NCBI RefSeq assembly: GCF_025716945.1
Contig: NZ_JAOVZT010000013.1
Location: 1 to 64,000 of the forward strand
Source of the DNA: Geodermatophilus sp. YIM 151500
GTDB taxonomy: Bacteria > Actinomycetota > Actinomycetes > Mycobacteriales > Geodermatophilaceae
DNA length: 64,000 nt
Reading direction: 5' to 3'
The notes under the pieces are model-generated. The model saw only the letters and a program-made list of their open reading frames with translations. It ran no database searches and was not told the origin of the DNA. The translations under genes and the position numbers were made by a program. Shown here piece by piece: positions 17,595 through 29,836 of this stretch; the first letter of the stretch is position 1; each line of letters starts with the position of its first letter.

Positions 17595-18569
17595 TCAGAC
17601 GGTCGGGGTCAGCCCGCGCGCCTCGACCGCCTGCTGGTAGAGCCGGCCGGCCCGGTACGAGCTGCGCACCAGCGGGCCGGCGAGCACGCCCGCGAAGCCG
17701 ATCTCCTCGGCGCTGCGCTGGAAGTCCACGAATTCGTCGGGCTTGACCCAGCGGACGACGGGATGGTGCCGCGGCGAGGGACGCAGGTACTGGGTGATGG
17801 TGAGCAGGTCGCACCCGGCCTCGTGCAGCGCGTGCATGGCCTCGACCACCTCGGCCGGCTCCTCGCCCATGCCGAGGATGAGGTTGGACTTGGTGACCAG
17901 GCCGGCCCCGCGGGCGGCGGTCAGCACCGACAGCGAGCGTTCGAACCGGAACCCGGGCCGGATGCGGCGGAAGATCCGCGGCACGGTCTCGACGTTGTGC
18001 GCCAGCACCTCGGGTCGCGCGGAGAAGACCTCGGCCAGCTGGTCGGGCTTCGCGTCGAAGTCGGGGATGAGCAGTTCGACGCCGCAGCCCGGCACGGCCG
18101 CGTGGATCTGCCGCACCGTCTCGGCGTACAGCCAGGCACCGCCGTCGGGCAGGTCGTCGCGCGCGACGCCGGTGACGGTCGCGTACCTGAGGCCCATGGT
18201 GGCGACGCTCTCGGCCACCCGCCGCGGCTCGTCGGCGTCGAACGCGGCGGGCTTGCCGGTGTCGATCTGGCAGAAGTCGCACCGCCGGGTGCACTGGTCA
18301 CCGCCGATGAGGAAGGTGGCCTCGCGGTCCTCCCAGCACTCGTAGATGTTGGGGCAGCCGGCCTCTTCGCAGACGGTGTGCAGGCCCTCGCGGCGGACCA
18401 GCGACTTGAGCTCGGTGTACTCGGGCCCGGTCCGCAGGCGGGTCTTGATCCACTCCGGCTTGCGCTCGATCGGCACCTGGCTGTTGCGCACCTCGAGGCG
18501 CAACAGCTTGCGGCCCGCCGGTTCGATCCGCTGTGCGGGGACAGGGGGTCGGACCGGCGCCTCGCTCAT
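17595..18569 (-). CDS. lipA: Lipoyl synthase
   Basis: A 324-residue radical-SAM enzyme that inserts two sulfurs into octanoyl-lipoyl domains. Both 4Fe-4S motifs are complete: C67-x4-C72-x5-C78 (auxiliary cluster) and C93-x3-C97-x2-C100 (SAM cluster); the C-terminal RSSY contributes the Ser ligand. ATG at 18569 follows GGGG; in-frame GTG codons at 18593 and 18578 are alternatives. It works with LipB (26165-26956) on the lipoyl domains of SucB encoded at 32804-34645. Immediately upstream on the other side is an unrelated gene that ends in its own terminator. Confidence 0.97.
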   Translation of the reverse strand: MSEAPVRPPVPAQRIEPAGRKLLRLEVRNSQVPIERKPEWIKTRLRTGPEYTELKSLVRREGLHTVCEEAGCPNIYECWEDREATFLIGGDQCTRRCDFCQIDTGKPAAFDADEPRRVAESVATMGLRYATVTGVARDDLPDGGAWLYAETVRQIHAAVPGCGVELLIPDFDAKPDQLAEVFSARPEVLAHNVETVPRIFRRIRPGFRFERSLSVLTAARGAGLVTKSNLILGMGEEPAEVVEAMHALHEAGCDLLTITQYLRPSPRHHPVVRWVKPDEFVDFQRSAEEIGFAGVLAGPLVRSSYRAGRLYQQAVEARGLTPTV

Positions 18570-18595
18570 GATCCCCACGGTACCCGCAGACACGC

Positions 18596-18627
18596 GGCGC
18601 CCCCGCTGCCACGGCAGCGGGGGCGCC
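18596..18627 (-). terminator. Terminator of the Ala-rich membrane protein gene
   Basis: Perfect 15-bp arms (18596-18610 and 18613-18627), G+C-rich, located 19 nt after the stop of the 18646-19773 gene and just before the lipA start. Confidence 0.75.
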
Positions 18628-18645
18628 GGCGTGCTCGGACGGGGG

Positions 18646-19773
18646 TCAGGACCGCGACGAGCCGTCCGCGGGGTCGGTGCCCCGCTCGTCGACCGGCTTC
18701 GGCTCCTGGCCGGGCGTCACCTCGTCGTCGGAGCCCCTCAGTGCCGGATCGGCGCCTTCGCGCTCCTCGGGGCTCAGCGGGCTGGCCGCGAACTGCTGGG
18801 GCTGCATGCCCAGGTCGGACTCGACCGGGGTGCCGTCGCCGGGGGACTGCTCGGCGTCGGAGACCTGCTTGCCGCTGGGTGAACTGGGCACGGGATCCTC
18901 CCGGTAGCTGGGCACGGGCCCCTCGCCGGACGGCGCGGGGTTCCAAGCGTCGTCCTTGCGACGGCGCAGGACGACGGCGACCCCCGCGACCACGGCGAGG
19001 ACGGCCAGCACCCACGGCCAGCGGCGCGGCGCCGGTTCGATGCCGACCCGCCGCTTGACCCGGGTGGTGGTGCGGGCCGCGGACCGGCCGAGCTCCTTGC
19101 GGCGGGCGGCCGCCTCCTTGCGCGCCTTGCGCGACCGCTTGACCGCCCGCTTGCGCGCCTGCGCGCCGCTCTTCGCCAGTTCGGCGCGGCGCGCCTCGAG
19201 CTCGCCGCGCGCGGTCTCCACGCCCGACAGCATGCTGCCGCGGGCATGCTCCAGCTCCCGGTTGACCGCCTCGCGTGCGGCGGCCATCCGCGGCGCCGCG
19301 TAGGCCAGCGTCGCCGCCTCGGCGGCGGCCAGCGCCGGGACGACCTCCTCGACCAGCCGCTTCTGCGCGGCGTCGCGGGCCGCGTCCACCCGCGGGCCGA
19401 GGTCGGTGACGGCGCGGTCGACCGCCTCCTGGGCGGCCGCCAGCGCCGCCTCGATGCGCGGGGCGGCGGCCTCCCGCGCGGCCTCGAGGCGTGGCGCCGC
19501 GGCCTCGCGCGCCGCCTCCACGCGCGGCGCGATCGTCTCCCGCGCGGTCGCGACAGCCGGTGCAGCGGCGGCCACGGCGGCCGCCACCTTCGGCGCGACC
19601 GCCTTCTGCGCCGCCCCCAGCCGGGGGGCGGCGGCCTCGCGCGCGGCGTCGACGCGCGGGCCGAGCTGCTCCGCGGCGGCGCGGCCGGCCTCGTTCACCG
19701 CAGCGCCGAGGTGGCTGAACCCCTCCTGCAGCTCGGCGGTGATGACCTGGCCGTGGCTCTTGTGGCGGACCAC
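18646..19773 (-). CDS. Ala-rich membrane protein with 11-residue amphipathic repeats
   Basis: A 375-residue protein of unknown function. Residues about 25-150 are a chain of 11-residue units of the type A-P-R-(V/L/I)-E-A-A-R-E-A-A, predicted to form long amphipathic helices like those of apolipoproteins or LEA-type proteins. A very basic stretch ([14 protein letters not shown], about 215-255) precedes one transmembrane helix ([18 protein letters not shown], about 260-280). The tail of about 95 residues is Pro/Ser/Asp/Glu-rich. Topology is probably N-in. The GTG at 19773 is preferred over an upstream ATG (19809) because GGGAGG lies 8 nt before it. Confidence 0.7.
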   Translation of the reverse strand: MVRHKSHGQVITAELQEGFSHLGAAVNEAGRAAAEQLGPRVDAAREAAAPRLGAAQKAVAPKVAAAVAAAAPAVATARETIAPRVEAAREAAAPRLEAAREAAAPRIEAALAAAQEAVDRAVTDLGPRVDAARDAAQKRLVEEVVPALAAAEAATLAYAAPRMAAAREAVNRELEHARGSMLSGVETARGELEARRAELAKSGAQARKRAVKRSRKARKEAAARRKELGRSAARTTTRVKRRVGIEPAPRRWPWVLAVLAVVAGVAVVLRRRKDDAWNPAPSGEGPVPSYREDPVPSSPSGKQVSDAEQSPGDGTPVESDLGMQPQQFAASPLSPEEREGADPALRGSDDEVTPGQEPKPVDERGTDPADGSSRS

Positions 19774-19891
19774 TGGATGCACCTCCCTGGTGATCGTCTC
19801 GGCGGCCATCCTGCCCGGTCCCGCGATCGACCACACCCCGACCCCCGCGGCACCCGGGCGGCGGCCCCGTCGCCGGAACGCGCGGGGAGGG

Positions 19892-22234
19892 TCAGGCGAC
19901 CGGGAGCCGCGGTCCGGTGGGCTCGCGCAGCCAGGCGAGGAAGTCCACGACGGGCATCGGGCGGGCGAGCAGGAAACCCTGGACGATGTCGCAGCCGAGG
20001 TCGGCCAGCGTCCGGGCGGTGGCGTCGTCCTCGACGCCCTCGGCGACCAGGTCGAGGCCGAGGTCGTGGGCCAGCGCGACGGTGTGCCGCACGATGGTCG
20101 CCGCGCGCGGGTCGGCGGCCACGTCGCAGGTCAGGCTGCGGTCGAGCTTGAGCTCGTCGGCGGGCAGGGTGCGCAGGTAGGCCAGCGAGCTGTAGCCGGT
20201 GCCGTAGTCGTCGATGGAGGTCCGGACGCCGAGCCGGCGCAGCTCGCCGAGCACCTCGCGGCCGCGCTCGGGATCGGCCATCAGCGTGTCCTCGACCAGC
20301 TCGAGGGTGAGCGCCGAGGCGGGCAGGCCGTGGCGGACCAGCGCCTGGGCCACCTTGCCCGGCAGGTCGAGGTCGGTGACGTTCGCCGCGGACAGGTTGA
20401 CCGACACCGGGACCCGGGCGGTCGGCCACCAGCGGGCCGCCGCGGCGAGGGCCAGCTCGAGCACGGCGTCGGCGAGCGGACGCAGCAACCCGGCCTGCTC
20501 GGCGGCGGGCAGCAGGTGCGCCGGCGACAGCAGCCCGCGGGTGGGGTGCCGCCAGCGGACCAGCGCCTCGGCGCCGGTGACGCGACCGTCGGACAGCGCG
20601 ACCTGCGGCTGCAGGTGCACCTCGAGCTGGTCGTTCACCGACAGCGCCGTCCGCAGCTCCTCCATGGTGCGTAGCCGGTCACTGGCTCCGCCGTCCGGCT
20701 CGGGCAGGTAGACGTGCACGCCCTCGCGGCCGGTCTTGGCCGCGTACATCGCCACGTCGGCGCAGCGCAGCAGCTCCCGCACCGTGGCCGCGGGCACCGG
20801 GGCGGTGGCCACGCCGATGCTGACCCCCACGTGCAGACGCACGCCCTCCACGGTGAACGGCTGCAGCACCAGCTCGCGCAGCCGGACGGCGAGGGCGTGC
20901 GCCTCGTCCAGCCCCGCGTCGCCGAGCAGTACCGCGAACTCGTCGCCGCCGAGCCGGGCCAGGACGTCGCCGGTGCGCAGCGCGCTCCGCAGGCGCGGGC
21001 CGATCTGCCGGAGAAGCTCGTCGCCGGCGGCGTGCCCGAGGCTGTCGTTGACCTCCTTGAACCCGTCCAGGTCCAGCAGCAGCAGGGCGGCCGGCCGGGC
21101 GGCCGACGCCCCGGTCAGCACCGCCTCGGCCCGCTCCAGCAGCGACCGCCGGTTGTCCAGGCCGGTCAGCTCGTCGGTGCGCGCCTCGGCACGCACCTCG
21201 TTGAAGGCGCGGACCTCGCGGAAGGTGATCGCGGTCCGGGCGAGCGCGGCGAGCACGCAGCCGACGGCCAACCACGCCGCGGCCGGGTTGAAGCGGTCGC
21301 CGTAGCCGGCACCGAGCACCAGCAGGCTGGCCAGGTTGCACGCCAGCGGCACGGCCAGCACCCGCCAGCCCACCCGGGTGGTCGCCTCCTGCGCGGCGCG
21401 TGCTGCGCGCCCGGCGTCGCTGGTGTGCGCGGCGAGCGCCAGGAGGAACGCTGCGGCGAGCCAGGTGAGGTCCAGCGGTCCGCCCTCGACGTAGATGCCG
21501 CGCGTCGCCAGGTCGAGGAACACGATGTCGCCGACGAGCGTGGCGGCGATCCCGGCGCCGAGCAGCAGCAGCGTGCGGTCGCGCCGGACGCCGAGGATGG
21601 CGCCCATCGCCACCAGCAGGGCCAGCAGGACGACGTCGGCGATCGGGTAGGCCAGGCTGGTGACGACCGCGGCGGGGTCGCCGTCGGTCAGCTCCAGCGC
21701 AGGGCCGAGCAGCACCGCGACCGCGACGGCGCCGGCGCCGAGCGCGCCGACGACGCCGTCGAGCCACATGCTCGCGTGGAAGCGCGCCACCCGTGCCCGG
21801 ACCAGTGCCAACAGCGCCACGTACAGGGGCAGGTAGTAGGCCAGGTAGAACACGTCCGCCACCGAGGGGAACGGCTCGGGGTCCATCCGCGCGACGACCA
21901 GGCTGTAGGTCAGGTTGCCGATCACGTTCAGCGCCAACCCGGAGGCCAGGGCCAGCCACGCCGTCCGCTCCGGAGCGCCGCGGCGGGCGGCCAGCACGCA
22001 GACCGCCATGGCGGCCAGGGATACCGCGTTGTACAGGACGACGTCGTACCCGGTCGCCCACGGCTCGCCCTCCGGCCGGGGGCCGACGCCGGTGGCGAAG
22101 AGCGCCAGCGCGGCCCCGGAAGCGGTCAGCCAGGCGCCGGACGACGCTCGGCGGTGGCCGCGCGAGATTGATTGCACGCGATCGTTCTCGGCGGGCCGGG
22201 TGCCGCTCCGCACCGTGCCCGGCAGGAACCTCAC
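19892..22234 (-). CDS. Membrane GGDEF-EAL cyclic-di-GMP protein
   Basis: A 780-residue protein with about ten hydrophobic segments in the first 340 residues, then a GGDEF domain with the intact ARLGGDEF signature (about residue 430) and an EAL domain. EAL catalytic features are all present: EALVRWRHP, NLS, E in LELVEDTL, the DD of SIDDYGTGYSS, K in ELKLDRS, E in VAEGVED and Q in VQGFLLARP. It could therefore both make and break c-di-GMP, with the membrane part as sensor. The start is uncertain: GTG 22234 or GTG 22177, neither with a strong ribosome-binding site. It is divergent from the leuS leader. Confidence 0.9.
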   Translation of the reverse strand: MRFLPGTVRSGTRPAENDRVQSISRGHRRASSGAWLTASGAALALFATGVGPRPEGEPWATGYDVVLYNAVSLAAMAVCVLAARRGAPERTAWLALASGLALNVIGNLTYSLVVARMDPEPFPSVADVFYLAYYLPLYVALLALVRARVARFHASMWLDGVVGALGAGAVAVAVLLGPALELTDGDPAAVVTSLAYPIADVVLLALLVAMGAILGVRRDRTLLLLGAGIAATLVGDIVFLDLATRGIYVEGGPLDLTWLAAAFLLALAAHTSDAGRAARAAQEATTRVGWRVLAVPLACNLASLLVLGAGYGDRFNPAAAWLAVGCVLAALARTAITFREVRAFNEVRAEARTDELTGLDNRRSLLERAEAVLTGASAARPAALLLLDLDGFKEVNDSLGHAAGDELLRQIGPRLRSALRTGDVLARLGGDEFAVLLGDAGLDEAHALAVRLRELVLQPFTVEGVRLHVGVSIGVATAPVPAATVRELLRCADVAMYAAKTGREGVHVYLPEPDGGASDRLRTMEELRTALSVNDQLEVHLQPQVALSDGRVTGAEALVRWRHPTRGLLSPAHLLPAAEQAGLLRPLADAVLELALAAAARWWPTARVPVSVNLSAANVTDLDLPGKVAQALVRHGLPASALTLELVEDTLMADPERGREVLGELRRLGVRTSIDDYGTGYSSLAYLRTLPADELKLDRSLTCDVAADPRAATIVRHTVALAHDLGLDLVAEGVEDDATARTLADLGCDIVQGFLLARPMPVVDFLAWLREPTGPRLPVA

Positions 22235-22334
22235 CCGTCGGGGGGAGACGCGGGACGCGGGCCCGCCGCGTCCGCCGCGGCGCCGGGCGGTATCGCGGCG
22301 GCCGGCACCGGCGGCGCGCGGTAGGCTCGCGCGC

Positions 22335-22370
22335 GTGACCGGCCGGCTGCTCCTCGCGGGGCCGTGCTGA
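22335..22370 (+). CDS. leuS leader peptide with three Leu codons
   Basis: An 11-codon frame, GTG ACC GGC CGG then CTG CTC CTC and GCG GGG CCG TGC TGA, encoding [18 protein letters not shown] -10-like hexamer (22322-22327) ends 7 nt before the GTG, so it would be translated from a leaderless transcript. Three consecutive Leu codons placed before a terminator hairpin upstream of leucyl-tRNA synthetase point to ribosome-mediated attenuation. Confidence 0.7.
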   Translation: MTGRLLLAGPC

Positions 22371-22421
22371 CCTGACCCGGATCGGACAGCACGGCGACCC
22401 CTCCTGCGCGAGGGGTCTTTT
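22361..22421 (+). promoter_or_regulatory. Transcription attenuator of leuS
   Basis: Two abutting hairpins. The first pairs GCCGTGCT (22361-22368, end of the leader peptide) with AGCACGGC (22388-22395). The second is an intrinsic terminator, GACCCCTC (22396-22403) with GAGGGGTC (22410-22417), a 6-nt loop and TTTT. CCTCGCG (22352-22358), inside the Leu-codon segment, can pair instead with CGCGAGG (22407-22413) in the terminator. A ribosome stalled on Leu codons would mask the first hairpin and change which structure forms. Confidence 0.72.
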
Positions 22422-22476
22422 CATGTCCGACGTCCGGGTCCCCCGCCGCCACCCCTTCGACCCCGGAGCACCGACG

Positions 22477-25365
<2,889 letters not shown>

Positions 25366-25368
25366 GGA

Positions 25369-25401
25369 GGAGATCCGTGCGGGTCACCCGCACGGATCTC
25401 C
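25369..25401. terminator. Bidirectional terminator of leuS and the PrmC-like gene
   Basis: Perfect 15-bp arms (25369-25383 and 25387-25401) with a 3-nt loop. The loop TCA is, on the minus strand, the stop codon of the convergent methyltransferase gene, so the last codons of that gene form one arm. The inner 23 nt are almost identical (21/23) to the hairpin at 39607-39643. Confidence 0.85.
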
Positions 25402-26193
25402 GCCGCTCACGACGGTCGCGCCGCGGTCGTCGTCGGTGACCACCCGCGGGCGCAGCCCGGCCCGGACGACGGCGTCTGCGAGGGCGGGCGCCTGCGCGCC
25501 GCTCGTCTCGACCAGCAGCGCGCCGCCGGGCGCCAGCCACGCCGGTGCGCCGGCGACCACCCGCCGGAGGACGGCGAGGCCGTCGGCGCCGCCGTCGAGC
25601 ACCGCACGCGGCTCGTGGTCGCGGGCCTCGGGCGGCATCAGCACGATCGCGTCGGTCGGTACGTAGGGCGCGTTGGCGACCAGCACGTCGACCCGGCCGG
25701 CCAGCGCGTCCGGCAGCGGCGCGTACAGGTCGCCCTCGTGGACGGCGCCGCGCGGCAGGTTCCGGCGGGCGCACCGGACGGCGACCGGGTCGACGTCGAC
25801 GGCGTGCAGCTCGACCGCCGGCACCGCCGAGGTCAGCACCGCGCCGACCGCACCGCAGCCGCAGCACAGGTCGACCGCGACGGGACGGCGCGTGCCGGCG
25901 ACCGTCCGGAGGAGGGCGGTGGCCCGTTCGGCCAGGAGTGCGGTGCGGGCGCGGGGTACGAAGACGCCCGGCGACACGACCAGGCGCAGCCCGCAGAAGT
26001 CCACACGGCCGAGCACGTGCTCGAGCGGTTCGCCCGCCGTGCGCCGGGCCGTGAGCGCGGCGAGCTGGCCCGGGGTGCGCGCGGCATCGCGGAGCAGCCG
26101 GGCCTCGTCCTCGGCGTAGACGCAGCCCGCCGCGCGCAGCGCCGCGACGAGCTCCGGCGGTGCGTCAGCCGGCGGCGGCACCGGTCGTGGCAC
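25384..26193 (-). CDS. PrmC-related putative protein N5-glutamine methyltransferase
   Basis: A 269-residue SAM-dependent methyltransferase related to PrmC/HemK. It has the [10 protein letters not shown] segment, the SAM motif [11 protein letters not shown] and a variant catalytic NPPY motif reading N-A-P-Y ([11 protein letters not shown]). PrmC methylates the GGQ glutamine of release factors; this branch is distinct from canonical PrmC, and its target is unknown. The GTG start at 26193 lies 29 nt inside the end of lipB, so the two are likely coupled. The stop codon lies in the loop of the shared terminator. Confidence 0.83.
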   Translation of the reverse strand: MPRPVPPPADAPPELVAALRAAGCVYAEDEARLLRDAARTPGQLAALTARRTAGEPLEHVLGRVDFCGLRLVVSPGVFVPRARTALLAERATALLRTVAGTRRPVAVDLCCGCGAVGAVLTSAVPAVELHAVDVDPVAVRCARRNLPRGAVHEGDLYAPLPDALAGRVDVLVANAPYVPTDAIVLMPPEARDHEPRAVLDGGADGLAVLRRVVAGAPAWLAPGGALLVETSGAQAPALADAVVRAGLRPRVVTDDDRGATVVSGGDPCG

Positions 26194-26956
26194 CGGCGGT
26201 GGCGGTCATCGCGGCCGTAGCGGGCGGGGCAGCGGCCGCCACGGGCGGCACTGCAACCGTCGCGGGCGGGGCAGCGGTCGCCGCGGGCGGGTCCGCCGCC
26301 GCGCCGTGGGCGCCCGTGGACGCGAGCACCCGGCGCACGGCCGTCTCCACCCGGTCGATCACCTCGGCGACCGGGACGTCGCGACCGAGCTCGGCCGACA
26401 GCGACGTCACGCCGGCGTCGGTGATGCCGCACGGCACGATCGCCCCGAAGGCCCGCAGATCCGGATCGCAGTTGAGCGCGAAGCCGTGCATGGACACCCC
26501 CCGGGCCACCCGGACGCCGATCGCGGCGATCTTCCGCGCCGGCCGGCCCGCTCCGCCCGGCGGGTCAGCGGGAACCCAGACACCGCTGCGGCCATCGATG
26601 CGGCCGGTGGGCAGCCCGAGGTCGGCGCACACGTCGATCAGCGCCTGCTCGAGGCGGCGGACGTGCGCCACCACGTCGACCGGGTCGGGCAGCGCCACGA
26701 TCGGGTAGCCGACCAGCTGTCCCGGGCCGTGCCAGGTGATCTTCCCGCCGCGGTCGACGTCGATGACCGGGGTGCCGTCGAGCGGGCGCTCGTGCGGCTC
26801 GGTGCGCCGTCCGGCCGTGTAGACCGAGGGGTGCTCCAGGAGCAGGAGCGTGTCGGGCCCTCCACCGGCGACCCGGGCGGCGTGCAGCTCGCGCTGCATC
26901 GCCCACGCCTCCTCGTAGGGGACGGTGCCGGCACGCAGGACCTGCAGCTCAGTCAC
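26165..26956 (-). CDS. lipB: Octanoyltransferase (lipoate biosynthesis) with extended C-terminal tail
   Basis: A 263-residue enzyme that moves octanoate from ACP to lipoyl-domain lysines. The catalytic pair is present: K142 in RKIAAIGVR and C176 in VPCGITDAG, along with [12 protein letters not shown] (70-81). About 45 C-terminal residues (216-263) are an Ala/Pro/Thr-rich low-complexity extension not needed by the family. At DNA level it is an imperfect GCGGGCGGGGCAGCGG-type repeat, probably grown by slippage. GTG start at 26956 with only a weak ribosome-binding site. Overlaps the downstream PrmC-like gene. Functional partner of lipA at 17595-18569. Confidence 0.95.
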   Translation of the reverse strand: MTELQVLRAGTVPYEEAWAMQRELHAARVAGGGPDTLLLLEHPSVYTAGRRTEPHERPLDGTPVIDVDRGGKITWHGPGQLVGYPIVALPDPVDVVAHVRRLEQALIDVCADLGLPTGRIDGRSGVWVPADPPGGAGRPARKIAAIGVRVARGVSMHGFALNCDPDLRAFGAIVPCGITDAGVTSLSAELGRDVPVAEVIDRVETAVRRVLASTGAHGAAADPPAATAAPPATVAVPPVAAAAPPATAAMTATAGATTGAAAG

Positions 26957-27110
26957 GAGGTCCAGGGTAGCCAGGCGCCCTCCTGCCCTCGCATCTCGCC
27001 GACGCTCGCGGCGGGTCCCGCAGGTGGGTCGCCCGTGCCGCACGTTCCGCCGACCCTCGCCGCGGGTCCCTGCCGGAGGACGGCAGGGCGTCACCCCGGC
27101 GCGGCGGGAA

Positions 27111-27689
27111 TCAGCGTCCTGGCCCGCCGCCCGCGCGTGCGGCTCGCTCGCCGACGGAGCGGATGTCGGCGAGGTGGTGCAGCCCCTCGTGCAGCGCCTG
27201 GCGGACGAGCCACCGTGCCGTGCGGCGCTCCGAGGGCAACCGCGTGACCACGCGGTCCCACTCGTCCGCGCGGGTGGCGGCGATCTCGTCGCGGAAGCCG
27301 CGGACCGCCGCGGCTAGTTCCTCGAGCACCGGCTCCACCTGCCTCTCCCGGTAGCGGAAGCGGCGGGCGCGGAAGTCGTTGAGCAGGGGCTCGACCGCCG
27401 GCTGCGTCTCCTTGCGCGCGCGGTGCAACCGGATCGTGTAGGCGACGTACACGTCGCGCAGGTGGCAGACGTACTCGACGACCGACCACACCTCGGGCTC
27501 CGGGCGGAGGTCCAGGACCCCGGAGGGCACCTCGGCGACGGCGCCGACGACCTCCGTGGGCAGCGCGGCCAGCCGCGCGGCGGCATCGGTGACGGAGGTC
27601 CGCGCGTAGTCCAGCGGGCAGGTCGGGCAGACGTGGTCCTCCGCGGCGAGCGGGGTCAGGTCGAGACCCGGGTCGGCGGGGCCGCTCAC
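27111..27689 (-). CDS. DinB-family putative metal-dependent thiol enzyme
   Basis: A 192-residue four-helix-bundle protein of the DinB / DUF664 superfamily. The expected metal-binding histidines are in [10 protein letters not shown] and in [10 protein letters not shown] near the C terminus; a CPTC pair is near the N terminus. Family members include mycothiol- and bacillithiol-dependent transferases, but the substrate is not evident. GTG at 27689 overlaps the upstream peptidase-E gene (GTGA), so it is the third gene of a coupled trio with the flavoprotein at 28420-29718. Confidence 0.78.
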   Translation of the reverse strand: MSGPADPGLDLTPLAAEDHVCPTCPLDYARTSVTDAAARLAALPTEVVGAVAEVPSGVLDLRPEPEVWSVVEYVCHLRDVYVAYTIRLHRARKETQPAVEPLLNDFRARRFRYRERQVEPVLEELAAAVRGFRDEIAATRADEWDRVVTRLPSERRTARWLVRQALHEGLHHLADIRSVGERAARAGGGPGR

Positions 27690-28420
27690 GCCAGCCGCCG
27701 CGGGGCGATCCGGGTCTCCACCACCCCGCCGTCCGGCCCGCGCTCGACCCGGTAGGCGGCGGCGTCCGGCCGGTCGGCGACGGCCTCGACCAGCTCGGTG
27801 CCCCGGTACACGAGCCCGACCCCGTCGTCCGTGGCGTGCCCGGCCGGCAGCGTGCCGTCGGCGACCAGCCGGTGGTAGAGCGGGCGGCGTTGCTCCTCGG
27901 AGTCGTGGTGCACGCCGTTCGACGTCGGGATCAGCCCCAGGCCGTCGGTGACCGGCCGCAGGTCCGGCCCGAACGAGTCGGTGGTCCCGCCGACGTGCCA
28001 GCACAGCGACCCGGCCGAGACGCCGCCGAGCACCACCCCGGCCCGCCACGCCTCGGCGAGGACGTCGTCCAGCCCGTGGGTCCGCCACACGGCGAGCAGG
28101 TTGGCCACGCTGCCGCCGCCCACCCACACCACGTCCTGCGCGAGCAGGTGCGCGCGGACGTCGGGAACGGTCGGCATCGGGAACAGGCTGAGGTGGCTGA
28201 CGTCGACGCCGCTGCCGGCGAACGCCCCGTAGACGCCCCCCACCCGTACCGGGTCGTCGCCGGTGGCCGTGCCCAGGTAGCACAGCCGCGGCCGCTCGGG
28301 CCCACCGGCGAGGGAGAACGCCAGATCGAAGACCGGCCCGGGACGCCAGTCGTACGGCCCCCGGCCCCGCGAGGCGAAGCCCATGCTCGTGGCCAGGATG
28401 GTCGGCGCGGTGGCAGGCAT
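27686..28420 (-). CDS. Peptidase E / cyanophycinase-like S51 hydrolase
   Basis: A 244-residue Class I glutamine-amidotransferase-like serine hydrolase of family S51. The nucleophile elbow is GGVSAGSLCW (about residue 133) and the conserved His is in TSNGVHHDSEEQRRP. S51 enzymes cleave Asp-Xaa dipeptides (PepE) or cyanophycin; no cyanophycin synthetase gene is in view, so PepE-like activity is more likely. Its ATG shares a base with the upstream stop (TGATG) and its stop overlaps the DinB start, indicating tight coupling in both directions. Confidence 0.83.
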   Translation of the reverse strand: MPATAPTILATSMGFASRGRGPYDWRPGPVFDLAFSLAGGPERPRLCYLGTATGDDPVRVGGVYGAFAGSGVDVSHLSLFPMPTVPDVRAHLLAQDVVWVGGGSVANLLAVWRTHGLDDVLAEAWRAGVVLGGVSAGSLCWHVGGTTDSFGPDLRPVTDGLGLIPTSNGVHHDSEEQRRPLYHRLVADGTLPAGHATDDGVGLVYRGTELVEAVADRPDAAAYRVERGPDGGVVETRIAPRRLA

Positions 28421-29718
28421 CAGGCGGCTCCGGTGGACGACGTCGCCCCGGCGGCGGGTGGGTCGGCCGGCCCGCCTGCCGGTGACCGCGGGCGCAGGGA
28501 GCGCAGCACCGCCCGGGCGGCGCGGGCGCCGCTGGCCATGGCGCCCTGGATCGACGGGGTGTCGCGGTGGTCGCCGCACACGAACAGCCCACCACCGAGG
28601 TCGACCGGTTGCCGCAGCCGCAGCGGTGGCAGGGCGGCCGGCTGCGCACCGGGGACGGTCACCGACGTCAGGTGCTCGAGGTCGGCGGCGGCGACGCCGT
28701 GCAGCCGGGCCACCTCGTCGCGGACGTCGGCCTCCCGGGTCGGTGCCATCGTCGAGCTGGCCACGAGCGCGCGCCCATCGGGTGAGTAGCGGGGCTGGGC
28801 GTCGGTGACGACGGCGCTGTTCACGACGTGCCCCTCCGGGCGGCCGAGCACGATCAGCGGCGCCGGCCACGGCGAGCGGGGGAGCACGTGCAGGTGGGTG
28901 GTCACCTGGCGCGGCGCGCTGGCCGCGACGCCCGGCAGCAACTGGGCCGCGGTGGCCGGATCGGCCGCCACCACGACGGCGTCGGCGCGGACGCTGCCGG
29001 CGTCGGAGTCGACCCGGTCCCCGGCGACCGCCGACACCCGGACGCCGAGGTGCACGCGGCCACCGCCGACCCGGGCGGCGAGTTGCTCGCCGACGGTCTG
29101 CATGCCGCAAGCGGGCAGACCGAAGCCGCCGCGGGCGAAGCTGCGCCAGAGCAGGTCGAGGTAGCGGCTGGACGTGGCCAGCTCCCGTTCGAGCAGCACG
29201 CCGGCGAGGAAGGGGCGGAAGAAGCGTTCCAGCGCGGCGCCGCCCACCCGTGCCCGGAGCAGCGCCTGCTCGGCGGTGGTCTCGCGCGCCCGGAGCAGGC
29301 GGGGTACGGGCACGTACGCGGCCCGCGCGGCGAACGCGCCGATGGCGGCCTTCTCGACCAGCGAGCCGACCGGCGCCCGCAGCGTGCCGAGCGCCGCACC
29401 GGGTCGCCGGCGCGGGTCGACCAGGCGGTGTGCCCGGCCGTCGTCGGTGCGCAGGACGGCGCCCGGCCAGAACCAGCCCAGCTGCAGCGCACCGAGGTCG
29501 AGGTCGGCCACCCGCGGGTAGCCGGTGTTGAGCACCTGGAAGCCGCGGTCGACGACGAAACCGTCGATCCGCTCCGTCGCCAGCCGGCCACCGGCGTGCC
29601 CGCCGGCCTCCAGCAGGTGCACGTCGCAGCCGGCGGCGGCCAGGCGCGTGGCGGCCGACAGCCCGGCCAGCCCCGCGCCCACGACCACGACCTCGGCGCG
29701 CTCGGGCAGGGATGTCAC
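28420..29718 (-). CDS. FAD-dependent amine oxidase / phytoene desaturase-like oxidoreductase
   Basis: A 432-residue flavoprotein with the N-terminal Rossmann motif VVVGAGLAGLSAATRL, the following GGHAGGR segment typical of amine oxidase and carotenoid desaturase relatives, and the C-terminal FAD motif GLFVCGDHRDTPSIQGAMASG. Function unresolved: neither a carotenoid nor an amine pathway gene is adjacent. GTG start at 29718. First gene of a three-gene coupled unit (flavoprotein, S51 hydrolase, DinB) and divergent from the kinase at 29837. Confidence 0.82.
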   Translation of the reverse strand: MTSLPERAEVVVVGAGLAGLSAATRLAAAGCDVHLLEAGGHAGGRLATERIDGFVVDRGFQVLNTGYPRVADLDLGALQLGWFWPGAVLRTDDGRAHRLVDPRRRPGAALGTLRAPVGSLVEKAAIGAFAARAAYVPVPRLLRARETTAEQALLRARVGGAALERFFRPFLAGVLLERELATSSRYLDLLWRSFARGGFGLPACGMQTVGEQLAARVGGGRVHLGVRVSAVAGDRVDSDAGSVRADAVVVAADPATAAQLLPGVAASAPRQVTTHLHVLPRSPWPAPLIVLGRPEGHVVNSAVVTDAQPRYSPDGRALVASSTMAPTREADVRDEVARLHGVAAADLEHLTSVTVPGAQPAALPPLRLRQPVDLGGGLFVCGDHRDTPSIQGAMASGARAARAVLRSLRPRSPAGGPADPPAAGATSSTGAA

Positions 29719-29836
29719 GCGAAGAACGTAGGGCAGCCCGGGGAACCCGACCTGCCGGGACGGCGGAGCTGTGGACGGGCTGCCGGCCTGTGGACGACCG
29801 GAGCGGCGCGGACGCTCGGCGTCCTACCGTGCCCGC

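Noticed and set aside
22323-22476. T-box riboswitch upstream of leuS
   Set aside because: No T-box core sequence or specifier stem is recognisable and the leader is too short; the Leu-codon peptide plus terminator explains the region better.
22423-22476. leuS start at ATG 22423
   Set aside because: It directly follows the attenuator T-run, leaving no room for a ribosome-binding site, and adds 18 non-family residues.
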